64,000 bases of DNA from Chamaea fasciata (Eukaryota; Chordata; Aves; Passeriformes; Sylviidae): positions 43,308,305 to 43,372,304 of the forward strand of contig JARCOQ010000004.1 of the NCBI GenBank assembly GCA_029207755.1, in the 5' to 3' direction. The notes under the pieces were generated by a model that was given only the letters and a program-made list of their open reading frames with translations, made no database searches and had not been told where the DNA came from. Made by a program: the position numbers and the translations under genes. This document shows positions 38,420 to 50,200 of the stretch, piece after piece. Positions within the stretch are counted from its first letter, which is position 1; each line of letters starts with the position of its first letter.

Positions 38420-38427
38420 TTATATCC
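38420..38427 (-). promoter_or_regulatory. LTR TATA-like box
   Basis: GATATAA on the minus strand is located about 210 bases upstream of the ATTAAA signal and 270 bases into the LTR, fitting the U3/R boundary. Confidence 0.45.
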
Positions 38428-38479
38428 AGGTGAGAATGCTTGGTTCCTCCCCCTGGGTGGAGCATCTCACAATGGGATG

Positions 38480-38606
38480 ATGAGTCATGCAGGGGGTCTT
38501 TGATGGCCCATTAAACAGAGATAACTCCCGGAGGGAGTTATCTATGAGTCATGGGCAAGGCATTTGATGGGCCATTAACAGAAGATAATGGCCCAGAGGG
38601 AGGGGG
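38480..38606 (-). promoter_or_regulatory. Tandem U3 repeat with two AP-1 motifs
   Basis: Two diverged 64-base units (38480-38543 and 38544-38606) share ATGAGTCATG, TTTGATGG(G)CCATTAA, AGA.GATAA and GAGGGAG. Each carries TGAGTCA (38481-38487 and 38545-38551), the consensus AP-1 site. Tandem enhancer duplication is well known in retroviral U3 regions. The unit junction also forms a perfect 11-bp stem (38519-38529 with 38533-38543). Confidence 0.7.
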
Positions 38607-38701
38607 TCTGGGAAAACACTGCCCCAGCTGGATTCAACAGTTCATGAAGATGGTGATAGAATACTTTGTGCACATCCTATACTACAACCCAGGACAGTAG
38701 T

Positions 38702-38841
38702 CTCCTTCCTTACTTGGTCACCTAAAGAGTGAAAAAGTGTTTTGTGATGTCCGGGGGAAACCTCATGTGTTTGATTTTATGCCCATGCTTCTTATTCTGA
38801 CATTGGGCATGGCCAAAAGCAGCCTGTCTCTACTGGCCTGC
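38702..38841 (-). mobile_element. CR1 LINE, part 2 of the split copy
   Basis: The CR1 match resumes after the LTR: CTTGGTCACC...GAGTGAAAAAGTGTTTTGTGATGTCCGGGGG, AACCTCATGTGTTTGATTTTATGCCCATG and CTTCTTATTCTGACATTGGGCA. These correspond to the CR1 segment directly upstream of the part at 37993-38156. The copy ends at the 3' terminus of another CR1 fragment. Confidence 0.85.
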
Positions 38842-38966
38842 CATGGAATCGAATGCCAGAATGATTGAGGTAGGAAGGGACCTCAAAGGACACCTAATCC
38901 AAACCTCCTCCAGTGAACAGGGATGTCTTCAACTAGAACCATTTAAGCTGACCTTGAATGTTTTGA
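38842..38966 (-). mobile_element. Second CR1 LINE 3' fragment
   Basis: A new CR1 terminus appears (GGAATCGAATGCCAGAATGATTGAGG on the plus strand), then GGAAGGGACCTCAAAGGACACCTAATCCAAACC, AACAGGGATGTCTTCAACTAG and GACCTTGAATGTTTTGACC. The order of blocks indicates a CR1 subfamily different from the copy it abuts. Its 5' truncation point near 38966 is approximate. It is diverged and cannot be active. Confidence 0.85.
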
Positions 38967-40607
38967 CCTTTAATATTCCCTCTTCTGAGGATCTTGAACT
39001 ACACCATCTTATGGTGACTGCCTTTGACATTCACAGCCACAATGAATCCCTTCCTGTTGATGTATTTGAGGTTCAGCACAGCACCCACCTTTTCTTGTTG
39101 CTGTATCACTTGGATTACTTGTTTTTGATGGTCTTCAGGACCTCCTTATTGCTTACAGTGTGAAATATTTTGGTTGTGTGTATAAACTGTGGCCTTACTG
39201 GCTTTTGAAAAGCAGTTTACAATCTGTTATTGAGCTTTCTTTCTATTTGCAAAGTAAAATATTCACAAAATCTGCTCTTCAAAATGAATTATTCTCTATT
39301 TTCCCTTGCTTTTTCGTGTTAAATTAAAAATATATGCTGGATAAAAATGGAAGTCACATGTATGAAACTTTGAATAAAGCAGAACCTATTTTAGCTAATG
39401 TATGATGAAAAGCAACCTTCATCTCTTTTTTGTAGTTTAGATATTTTATTGATTCCTTCTTAGAAGGGAGGAAGTTTTTTTTCCTTTGGGTCTCCTGACC
39501 ATGTTATTGGATTTTTGAATTTTCATCCTGCCCTTTGTAATGTTCAGGGTCTAAACTCAGGCATCTTGTGACATCATATCACTTCTGCAACAGGCTCAAA
39601 AGGTTGTTCTTTTGAAGTCGAGGGAGATATGACAGGAAAGGTACTTGGAAAGAAAATTCACCTGCCTCCTTAACAATTTCAGAACAATTCCTGATGCTCC
39701 ACATCCTCAAGGTCCTGGAATAACAGCTTTGTTTAGCAGCAAACCTCATTTCCCTCTCACAAAACAACCCACAACATTCCCCCATGAGGCACCATGGAAG
39801 CCAAGGAGCTATGTTTTCCAGATTAGTTGCTAAACACCCTGTGGTGTTCAGTCAAAGGTATTCAAATTTATCTTCCTGTTCTTTACCTACCTGTTATGTA
39901 CGCAATGAAATACCCAATTTAAAATTAATCTTCTAGACACACACCTAACTAGGAAAGATCTCACATTTTAGACATCATATAACCCTGACAAAAGAACATT
40001 TAGTAGCATTATATGCATAATTTGTAATATATTAGGTCAAGTATTGTTAATTTGGTCAGAGTTTTTGAGCAAAACATTTGATATGTTTAACAGCTTCCAA
40101 CTCAGTTAACTGGGTGAATAGTTCTAAAGTTAATGGTTTTGAATACATATCCATACACATCCTCATATCCTTCTAGTTGTAATTTTAACAACCTTACATT
40201 CCCAACATCAGACGAGGGTTAAGAACCATATTGTTTAAACAAGACGGAGGTGTTTGAAAATGACAGAGTATGAGAAGTGGAGGAGGAGGAATACTGGAAG
40301 GGAATGTGACTTCTATCACCAGACCATGGGAGAAAACAGCAACAGTACATAAATCTACTTCAACAAAAATATTGCTATCGTAGTATAATTCATCTCTCTG
40401 AACTTTTCTAGTTTTCACCTTACAAAACAAGTATGTCTAGGGATGTTATTTCACTGTTCATGTTACACTCTTGAGAAAGTAGCCAAGACTAGTTAGACTT
40501 AATTCCACCCATTAGGGCACATTGTATGTCAACTTTCACTAATTGATTTACAGGTGGGCAGAACAAAAATCTCTTGTTACTATGCTTCAGCTTTTGTTTT
40601 TTAGATT

Positions 40608-40655
40608 TTTCAAGATCATGGAATGGTCAGGATTGAAAGGTACTTCAATTAATAT
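40608..40655 (-). mobile_element. Degraded CR1 3' stub
   Basis: Plus-strand sequence around 40614-40648 (ATCATGGAATGGTCAGGATTG, AAAGGTACTTCAA) matches the reverse complement of a CR1 terminus (ATCATAGAATGGTTNGGGTTGGAAGGGACCTNAA) with several changes. Only about 45 bases are recognisable. Confidence 0.5.
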
Positions 40656-43600
40656 TGCCATTCCCCCTTTCTTTCCATGCTTGATTAATTCCTTATATTT
40701 GAAGACTTTGTTGCCATAGCTAAATAATTTAATATTTCTACAAGCAAATATGCCAAGTTCTTTTAAATATGTACTTTTTAGAAACAAATAAGTAATCACC
40801 TTACCTCCCAAAATTCCTTAAGAAAAAAGCACCAGCAGTTCCTTCTTGTCAGTGAGCAGCACATTCAGGAATGAACCACCCTTGGGTGGCCCACCTGGAA
40901 TTTTCCACAAGCTTTCTAGACTGCATGAAAGAGAGCAGATTTTACCAACATAATTGCTTAATTCTACTAATTAACAAAAATAATGACTAGCTTAAAAAAA
41001 AGACATGAAATTTTTTGTGGTCACTCTGATCCTTAATTTTGTGGAACCTCAAATATGGAACTCACACTGGCCATAAAAATGGCTGAAGCATCTGTACCAA
41101 TGGGTGCTTGGAATTAGGCTAGAGGACATAATTTCACTGAATTTGACTACATCAAATAAATTTTTGCCTTCTGAAGACAGCTGTTGCTTGCGTTTGTGCT
41201 TAGTGCAGCAAAAAAAAATTTAAAAAAAGAAAGTTGTTTATTCAATATCTAAATTTTATGGGTGTTGGTTGATAACTTGGCTATGATGTGAGTACAGCAT
41301 GGCAAAGGGGACATGACAAATTTACTGAGTCACTGCTGTTGATCTTTGGTAAATCTGACCTTATAGCATGATGTGCTGGCCAGCTTTTTACATGAGTGGG
41401 AAACTGAACAGATAAATAGCAAGTGACAAACGCATTTTCGTGAAAAACACATGTTCTTACCTCAGAAACCTCATGGCTGCAATGTGTAAAATAAGGGCTC
41501 AAAACATCTCCTATTGTGCCTGTTTCATCATTTCAAAAATCTCTAATGCATAAAGTTTAAATTAACTGTGAAACAAAAGAAAGAAGCCTGATGGTTTCCC
41601 TACCAGGCAGGGGGACATAATGCAGGTGCCATCCTTTTGGGCAAACATATGAAACCGTGAAGCAATATATACTGCACGGCAGAAACTGGCACGTCTGCAA
41701 TCCCTGGCTAGTGTTGTGTGGTTGGTAAACCATTACACAGATTGATTTAAAAATGTAAATGCATGAGAGAGAGCAATCACAAGGTAGCAGGGGGAGGGGG
41801 TGGGAGGACTAAGACAGGCCATATGTTCCTTTCCCCTTTCTGCATTTGCTACTCTCATACAGAGAATTCCCTTCTTGACAGATGGAGAGAAGTGTACTTT
41901 ATGCAAGGTGCAGGCAGTTTTCTCTGTGAAAGCTTAAGAGCTAGAGAACAAAGCAAAGCAATTATGAGTTCTCTGTATAAAAATCTATGGCCCTTATGAG
42001 ATATATTGCAGATGACTTCTAGAGAACTATAGAATAAAATAAAACAATCAGAAATATTACTGAGCATTGCTAACAAAGTATCTTGATCACTGACAATTTC
42101 ATATTTTAGTTTTAATAAGAAACTGGTGGCATGAAGAGAACGCTATTGTTCAGGCTGCTGGAAGGAAGTAACTGCATTTATTTTTTTAGATCACTGTTTT
42201 GGCAGTTCAAAATTTCTCTCTTTTCTCGTCTTTCTGTTTGGGTTAGTTCGTTGTTTTTGTTGTTTTAAATCTCCAGACAGCTACAGATCTATCATTTAAC
42301 AATATTTGCATGAATGTGTGGAGTTGATAAATTTAGATACTGTGAATGGATGGCAGGTTTTTCTTTACCATAAATCCTGTCCTGCACCAGGCAGCAAGAG
42401 AGAAGTATGTTGATAGATAACACAACTGAAGGGTTTTGATTGATAACAAATTCATTAATCACTGTCCTCTAAGTGCTATAGGAAGAATTTAAAATGTGCT
42501 ACATCTGGCACTTGTAAAAGTTTCTTGCTTTCAAATCGCAGCAGTTATTGCTGCGTGCTTTTTGACTAGGCTGAACAGCCATTTCAGTATGAAAAAAGGA
42601 TCAGCGGGGGTTAAATTTAGTATAAGACCAGACAAGGACAAGCTTCACAGTGGTATCGTTAATGCTCTCTCCCTCTTACCAGAGAACATTGGCAGACTTC
42701 CAGTTTATTAAAACAACAATCAAAGGCAGATCTTCTCTCTGTATACACAATGAGTCAAGGGTGGATCATTTACTCAAACAGAGCTGTGCGCTGAGGTATA
42801 AAAACAAAAATGCATGTCAGGGGAAATAGTTCATGAATATCATGCAAAAACTGCTCCACAGTTGTGTGTCATACAAAAGCATTCCAAACATTATTAAATA
42901 AAAACAGAATACTGCATTGATTTTCTAAAAGCTTTAAGCATAAGATCAGGAATTAAAGTACCTTTAAAGGAAAAATTGACAACTATTTATATAAAGTAGC
43001 TTTAACATTTGTAAGTTTATTAATTTAACTAAATGTGAAAAAATATTTGTTTAATTAAATTATATTCTAATTTAAAGGAAAATTAGTAATATGCACCTAT
43101 GTCTATTGACATGGAAAAATATAAGTGTTAGGAGACCATGTTTACAAAGACAGAAACATGATAAGTATATTTTTTTGTTAAAAATAGGGATTAGAATTTT
43201 GGGTTTCTATCATGTGAAATAACTTTGAAATCACAGGTTACAAGTTCATCCAAGAAGTGTTTGGTTCACATTGCGCTTCAGTAAAAATGGGTGAAGTGGA
43301 ATAAAAAATGAAAGAAGCAGACACAAGACAGACACAAGACATGGATAAAATCCCACACCCTCAAAAAATAAAAGCAATGCAAAATGGAGTTCAGAGTAAA
43401 CAGGGTGGAAAACTAAATGCACAGAATGTGAAATCCTGACCCTATTGAAGTCACTGGGCATTGTGCTGCTGGCTTCAAGGATGTCAAGATTCTGTTCAGA
43501 GAATAATAATAGTAATATATAAAAAGGCAGGAGCAGCGGACAGTATTTAAAGATACTTATGCTGGTAAGCTGTCTATCATATGCAGGTTATCTGTTGGTG

Positions 43601-44980
43601 GACAATCTTTTTGGAAGAGGAAGAGCTGTTTTTTGGTTTTCTATGCGTAATACAAGCTTCTTCAGTAAGAAAAGGAAACATGCTTGCATTATTTTAAATG
43701 TCATTGAGATACTAAATGAATAGAGAAGTATTGAAAACATCTGAAGCATCATTTCAAAAGGAGAGGTGCAGAGTGTTTGGAAATCTAGTTTAGTTACATC
43801 TAAATAGGTAGAATCTGAAAAACTCAGCCTCTAGGATATTAACACAACCCTAATAAAAGCCTTTCCTGTTCCTCTAACATCTATGATTATGTCTCAAAAA
43901 ATAATTTTGGGAGTGAGAGAGGATTGTTGTGCTTCTGAATGGCAGCTAAAGATGTAAGGCACACAGGTTTCATACTTGAAGGCTTCTGTCAATGGAGCCT
44001 TAGGGAGAAGGGTCTGTAAAATCTGCTTTGTTTGCAGGCTTCATTCGATAAATCTAAATCTTTGATAATGACACAATCGTATTGAATGGTGGCTGTGCGT
44101 GAATGCTTGTTGAACTTTTAAGATATGATTCAGCCCAGGCACTATAAGAACAGAGCACAATAACATTAAACACCAGATGGCATTTCAAAGCCCATCAGAT
44201 AAACAGATTCCTTTTTCTTCTGTACAAAAAGATCAGTAAGGCCTTATGTCTGAAAAAAACCCCATTAAGATAAATGGAGTTGATTTGGTTTTGTCTTGCT
44301 AGGACTATTATAAGAAAGTCATCTGAATGGGTCAAATTACAAACTGCTCTGGATCAAAGGAGAACAACTGCAGTAGCAGGTCAAATTGATCCAAGCTATG
44401 TCAACTAGATCAGCATGAAACCCCAAACTGCAGTGCAAAAACTCCTTAGCGTGGGCCTAGACAAAAATTAATGCAAGTACTGCCTCTTTTATACTGGAAG
44501 TTAGGAAGGCATTTGCTGAACAGACTCATCAGAAATTTCTTTTGCGGTTGCCTGAGAGGGAGAGATTTATGAAAGCAGCATCAGAACCCCAGGCTCAACA
44601 GGGACAAGAACCTCTGCAGTCCAAAACACTCTCTTTAAGGCAGGTGAGGTGAAAGGTAATGCAGCACTACCAATCTTGAAGCCTCATATGGAGAGGACTC
44701 TTAGATTTTGTGTCACGTTCAGCCTGGGAGAACTCCCCCTGAGATGCAAGAAATTACCCTCATGATTTATTTGGTCTATTGGCAGCACTTCATTTGTTGG
44801 CTTGTCTTGGTGATCCATTGGTGCTGCACGGTTTGTATGAGCAATTGATGCTGGACAATGCCAACATTGCAGGCTGGGGCTGTGTGAGTATGTGTGTGTG
44901 AATATCATTGTAACACACGGAGCAAAGCTGATAATGTTATACAGGCGGTAAAGATAGGCTTTCAGAGTGAGAGTCGTACT

Positions 44981-45000
44981 AAAAAAAAAAAAAAAAAAAA
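44981..45000 (+). repeat. Poly-A run (20)
   Basis: Twenty uninterrupted A following GAGTCGTACT. No retrocopy body or target-site duplication was recognised. Confidence 0.9.
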
Positions 45001-47229
45001 GTTTGTGGGAGAAAATAAAGAAATGGTAGGGCCAAAGAAGAGAAAGTTCCCCTGAATGAGCTTATTATTTGACTGAAAATAGAAATGGTAAGTTACTTGC
45101 CATCTCCACTCTATATTGCTGATGGCAAAGTAACAAACAGCAAGAGACTCCACCAGATGACAAAGACTGACTTGTGAGGCAGGATACATACAAAAAGCTG
45201 TCATGGTGTTGCCAAAAGGAGCAGCCCTCCAAGCTTCATCACAGATGTCCAAGTGTCCCCTGCAGCCTTTCTGATATGTCATCACCAAATGGTGCTAGTA
45301 CATCAAGCAAATGACTGACACATACATTTTCTTGCAGTCCAGTTGAGCATCTTACTTGCAACTGTATTTCTGGTTGTTGAGTCTTGGGAGGTCATTCACA
45401 GAGACAGGAATTACTAGGGACTGTGCAAATACTCCACAAACTGTTTTGGTTTTTTTTGTCCATTCAACACAAACTGTATAACAGCAGTTGAGCGACTGAA
45501 TTAATTCTCTACTCCTCTAATCATGACACATTAATTCTGTCACATTGGAGCACTTTTTTAGAATGCAGGAGGATGCCTGGTCTTTTATGTTTAATTCTAA
45601 AAGAGGCTTCTGGCACCAGAAGCTTGCTGAGAGTGATAGTTGTCTGGTTTGACACAAATAAACAGATTTTAGCAAATGATGCATGTTTCCTCTCACCTGC
45701 AAACATTTGGATTTTCTCAGGGGCTGGATGCTGTGGCTGTTCAAACAGACAAGGGTGTCAAAGCCCCTGATGATTCCTAACACTTGAACACGTCACACAG
45801 GAGCAATTAAACTGACAAGGGGAAAAAAACCCTCTCCTCAGTCCAGATTTACACTGTGTTCCCATTCATGGACAAATCAGCAAACATTTCAAATGCCTTA
45901 GCTGAGTAATGAATGGGTTCTGGGTTAGTTACTGTGCTGACAGCAGGTTTTAAATTCTATTGAGTCAGGCAAGGGGGAAGGTGAATAGGGTAGAATTACA
46001 GGAAAGGATTAATGAGGGGTTTCTTGCTGAACATACTGTTGCAGTGTTCTCCCAGTCACTATACCAAGCAGTCACCGATTTTTGCCTTAAGGACTGTACT
46101 TTTATAACCTAAAATATGCCTCCTTAAACAAATCCACATCAGGCAATGTGTCAACACTTCATTGGTTTCAATAGAATTAGTTACCTAAATGCTCTTTTCT
46201 GAGGCAATTTTTATACTTGAAAGTGCATTACAAGGAACATTTACTACAACTACAGTACAATGATGTATAATATGACAAACATGATTTTAATGAGTACAAG
46301 CTGTAACAACAAATATACTACACATATGGTCTTTCTTTCATTCCTTTTTGCTTCTCCACAGTCCAAGCAAAACATCCTTACATTCATCTTTTATCAACCA
46401 TTAGTTGCTACCATTAGATTTAAATATTGTCTTGAAAAAAAAAAACCAAAAAAAGAGCACTGCAGAAGATGCAGTAATAATTTTTAGATGATGACAGATG
46501 CCTGCTTATAAATGTTGTGCTCCTGTTGCTCATCATATATACTAAAGGATGTCACACCATAATATCATTTTCTTAGAAAAGAGAATGCTCACAGAGCCTC
46601 CACTATACATGCCATGTGAAATTAAACTCAGTGCTGTTTGCCAGGCTTAGCTGTGTCACATCCACTGAAGAGTCTTAGACAGAGCCAAGGGCTGTCAAGA
46701 TGCCACATCACTGGCTTTGGAGCAGCCCACAGCTCGGTCAGCTAAAATTACTTTAATGTGGAGATAGTGGTCTGAAGCACCAAGAGGAAAATCCTTTATT
46801 CTTTGTCTCTACTTTTCTGCTGGCCTTGTTTAAAAATGTCATTTTATAATTTTTTTCTCCCCTCATAGAAAACATACCAAAAATTAGGATACCTAATTTG
46901 CAAATTGCTTAACTTTTAGGCCTTGGTTTTTTCATGACTTTTGCTTTGCTTGTGTACTATATTCTCATACTTAAACCTCCATCTTCTTGCATTTATAGGA
47001 TGCTGGCTAAGTGTAGGAGCCACACTTCACCAAGCATAGTTAGTTCCTTTAATACTCTCAGATGAGGTGACACAAACAGGAGAAAAAAATCATCTAATTT
47101 CCTTTATTCCCTCCTTTGGCTGAAGGTAAATTTCACTTCATACCCTAGACCCCAACCCTTTCACACATGAGGAAGAATTTCATTAAATTGCTACATGTAC
47201 TAGTGCCATAGTGTTGCCCTAAGAGAAAT

Positions 47230-47262
47230 TCACAGAATCATAGAATGGCTTGGATTGGAAGG
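47230..47262 (-). mobile_element. Very short CR1 3' stub
   Basis: TCACAGAATCATAGAATGGC followed by TTGGATTGGAAGGATG on the plus strand is the reverse complement of a CR1 3' end. The terminal repeats are nearly intact, but the match stops after about 33 bases. This is an extreme 5' truncation. Confidence 0.8.
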
Positions 47263-50200
47263 ATGATGATATTTTGTTTAATCATGGGAAGTGTGCTTTT
47301 GGTCTAAGCATATAAAATAAAGTGCAAAAGCCCTCTCACTTAAAGTGAATTATATCAAGACCATCATAGATATGTTCAAAATTCACAAGGCTGAACCAAA
47401 CATCAGAAAAAACATATCGTTTTGCTTTTTTATTACTTTCACAAGAAATGGAGAAGCTTAAACATGTGTTTTTCATTCTTTCCCCTAGACTGTCTTGGTA
47501 ACAGCATTTAGAAAGACCTTCAAATGTGATATTTGCCCTTTGGCCAGTTTGAGTTTTTTTCTTCTACAGGGAAAGAGCAAAATGAGGAAGAAAAAACATA
47601 ATGGAGCACAAAACCATATACCCTAATTTGAGGCACAACTATTCTCCACCACTCATGAATCTTCCCAGTGCTATAGACATGCAGGGCTAATGACTAATTA
47701 GGCACCTTGAGAGTATTAGAAGTACATGTTATTCATGCTGGCCTTGTTTTGCTGCCAAAGAAGACAGCGATGATACCCACTTTGGTTTCTAATCAAAGTA
47801 CTGGTGGCCTCACTTGATTTCAAATTTTTTGCCCGTCCTGCTGATACACAAGTGCAACAAACTTCTCTCCAGTGCACTAGAGAGACTTCAGCTTGCTGCA
47901 TCTCTACAGGGTCTCTTAAGGTGGACATCTATACTGAGGGAATATTTATGCCTGAGGTATCAAGTGCTAGGGTGGCCCTCTCTGGGAGGTAAAGAGATGC
48001 TGTACTGAACACAGGAGCTCTGAAACTGAAAGAATGAGCATTTAATAAAGAAAGCAGGTAAAGAAATGTTTAACAACATAAAAGAAGATGCAGTGTTCTA
48101 AGTCTGGGTCCAGACCACTGCTCTCTGTCTTGACAGACTCTAAAACTGGCAAGACTGGAAAAACGAGGGTGACAGACATTTTCCTGTGGCATTTTTCACC
48201 CATTGCCAGCAGCTGAGGGCTCACGGACTTTGGAGCTGGTTTGTGCAGTCTAGCATTTACTGGCCTTAGGAAGACTTTTGTCATTCAACAATCCTTTTTG
48301 AAGCCATTTAAATGGAGGTAGGAAGAGGGTAGCTTTACAGTGAAGTCAGGCCTAAGAGAAATAAGTAAAGCCTGAGTATAAACAGGTTACAATAAAGAAT
48401 ACCTTTCCAAAAAAGTCGAATTTGCACTCAGCTGCTAAGGATGGCAGAAAAAGGCACACTTTAAGATGATAAGTACATTAAGATGATAAGTTATAACTTC
48501 AATAAAACAGCATGTGTGAAAAAATAGATTATTTGAAATGCTTCATTTTATTCCTGCAGGAAGAGGTCTAAGGCATTTCTATTAAAAAAACCCTTTCAAT
48601 TTTATTAATTTCAAATGGGAATCTTTCAGTGCATCCTCTCTCGGTTTTTTTTATGCAATACAGGAATGCATATTTTCCAAGTTTGTTGGAAAACTTAGTT
48701 ATTTCCCAGAAAAGACTGAACCTGTCTTAGGACCCAAAGGTTATGACCATAACTCCTTATTTAAAACTAATATTTATATCAGCCAGGAGAATACAAAAAA
48801 AATATACATACATTTGTATATTGTATGGTCTACTATATTAGAGATTTACATAGTCTAATATAGAGAGATCTTGAATACTTCAATATTCAGTAGAAGTACT
48901 GCAAATCTTGAATTTTTCCAGGCCTCAAGGGTTATCTTGCTTCACAGCTCACCATACCATGTATCTTGTTACATTTCTCAGTACCCCCACGTTTGCTGTT
49001 ATGTTTTCTGTGTTCACACAATCTCATGGTTAGGGCTGTGTGAGCACATTTTTGTTTGGAGTTGAACCAAAGGGAAAAACGTATAACACTGCAAGAATAT
49101 AACCTGAAACTTCACTTGAACTAGCACTGAACCTGAAAGGGAAGGCTTTGTCACATAAGGCAACAGAAAGGAGATAGTTACTTCAGTCTCCTTCTTAAAA
49201 TCTCATCCCAAATTTAGAAATAAATGAAAAATTTTGACTTTTCTACTGAACACCAGAGTTTTACAAAAAACCAAAAAGGCTACTTGTTTGCAAATTAATT
49301 TGATACAATATTTGCAATAGGAGGAAAAAAGTATGTACTTTAAATGAGAGAAATTGACTCATTTAGCAAGTTTTAAAGAAAAAATGTTGAAGTTTCTTAA
49401 TTTTAAATTGTGTACTAGAAACTTAGTAGGTTTCTAATTTAATTTAATTTAATTTAAGTAGGCCTATTTTAAATTTAGTCTGATCATATTGAACTATTTT
49501 TCACATAAAAATTTCCCTGTTACATCCAGATTACAATAACCCAATGAGATTGATATGTCACTAGATTTTGGTGATAAATAGGGACAAAAGCAAAGTAGAA
49601 TTTACTGTATATGCAGTTATCCTAGTTTTTTGAGTCAATTCCTGGTAAGAATAGTAGTATTCATATTATTTTAAGGGTATAAATTCTTTCTCTGTTGGAA
49701 AAAACCCTCCAGTCTTTATCAAAATTGGTATAGAAGGCCCTCAGATGTTCATATCTTATTCCCATAAGAGCTGTTGGAGATGTACAATATTTAAGTCCTG
49801 CACAAGGAATGGAAAGACCACTGTAATGCCACCTGTGAATGCTGGATCATGGTAGTATTGCTTACTGAATACACAAGTTGCAACAAAATGTTTCAGACCT
49901 GCTCCAGTCTGAGTGGTTTGGTATAAAACATAAAAAAATTTTTTCAGTCAAGAATTACAAAATTTTAGAAGTATTGTTCTCCAAAAGGAGTGTTCCAAGT
50001 AGCACTTGCTTTGCATTTGCATTTTTGTGCTCTTTAAAATAGCCATGTAATTGGATTATTATTAGAAAAGCACACAAAGACAACTTTCCTGTTGCTACTG
50101 GTGTTGTAAATACATAAACCTTTCCTCTGAGAGACAGGACAAAAAGACATACCTTGCATTTTCTCTCAGGCATTAATATTGCAGCTGTGAAGCCTTCTTC

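Larger units (their letters stand above)
38157..38696 (-). mobile_element. Solo ERVL-like LTR inserted in CR1
   Basis: Read on the minus strand, the 540-bp element begins TGTCCTGGGTTG and ends CCACTACA, with the TG...CA ends of a retroviral LTR. The TGTCCTGG start is typical of avian ERVL-class LTRs. It has a TATA-like GATATAATC (plus-strand 38420-38427) and an ATTAAA polyadenylation signal (plus-strand 38208-38213) in the right order. U3 contains two tandem copies of a 64-base unit, each with a perfect TGAGTCA AP-1 motif, and an 11-bp hairpin. GCAGT (38152-38156) and GTAGT (38697-38701) flank it: a 5-bp target duplication with one mismatch. It interrupts a CR1 copy whose two halves match neighbouring parts of the CR1 consensus, so both edges are well supported. 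No internal viral genes are present, indicating LTR-LTR recombination. The family name is not certain. Confidence 0.9.
38967..47229. other. Long unique stretch, few repeats, no gene seen
   Basis: Contains one CR1 stub (40.6 kb) and a 20-A run (44981-45000). Unique patches at 42.1-42.9 kb are dense in transcription-factor-like motifs. Open frames are under 110 codons and unrecognisable. No CpG-rich segment was seen. Confidence 0.5.
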
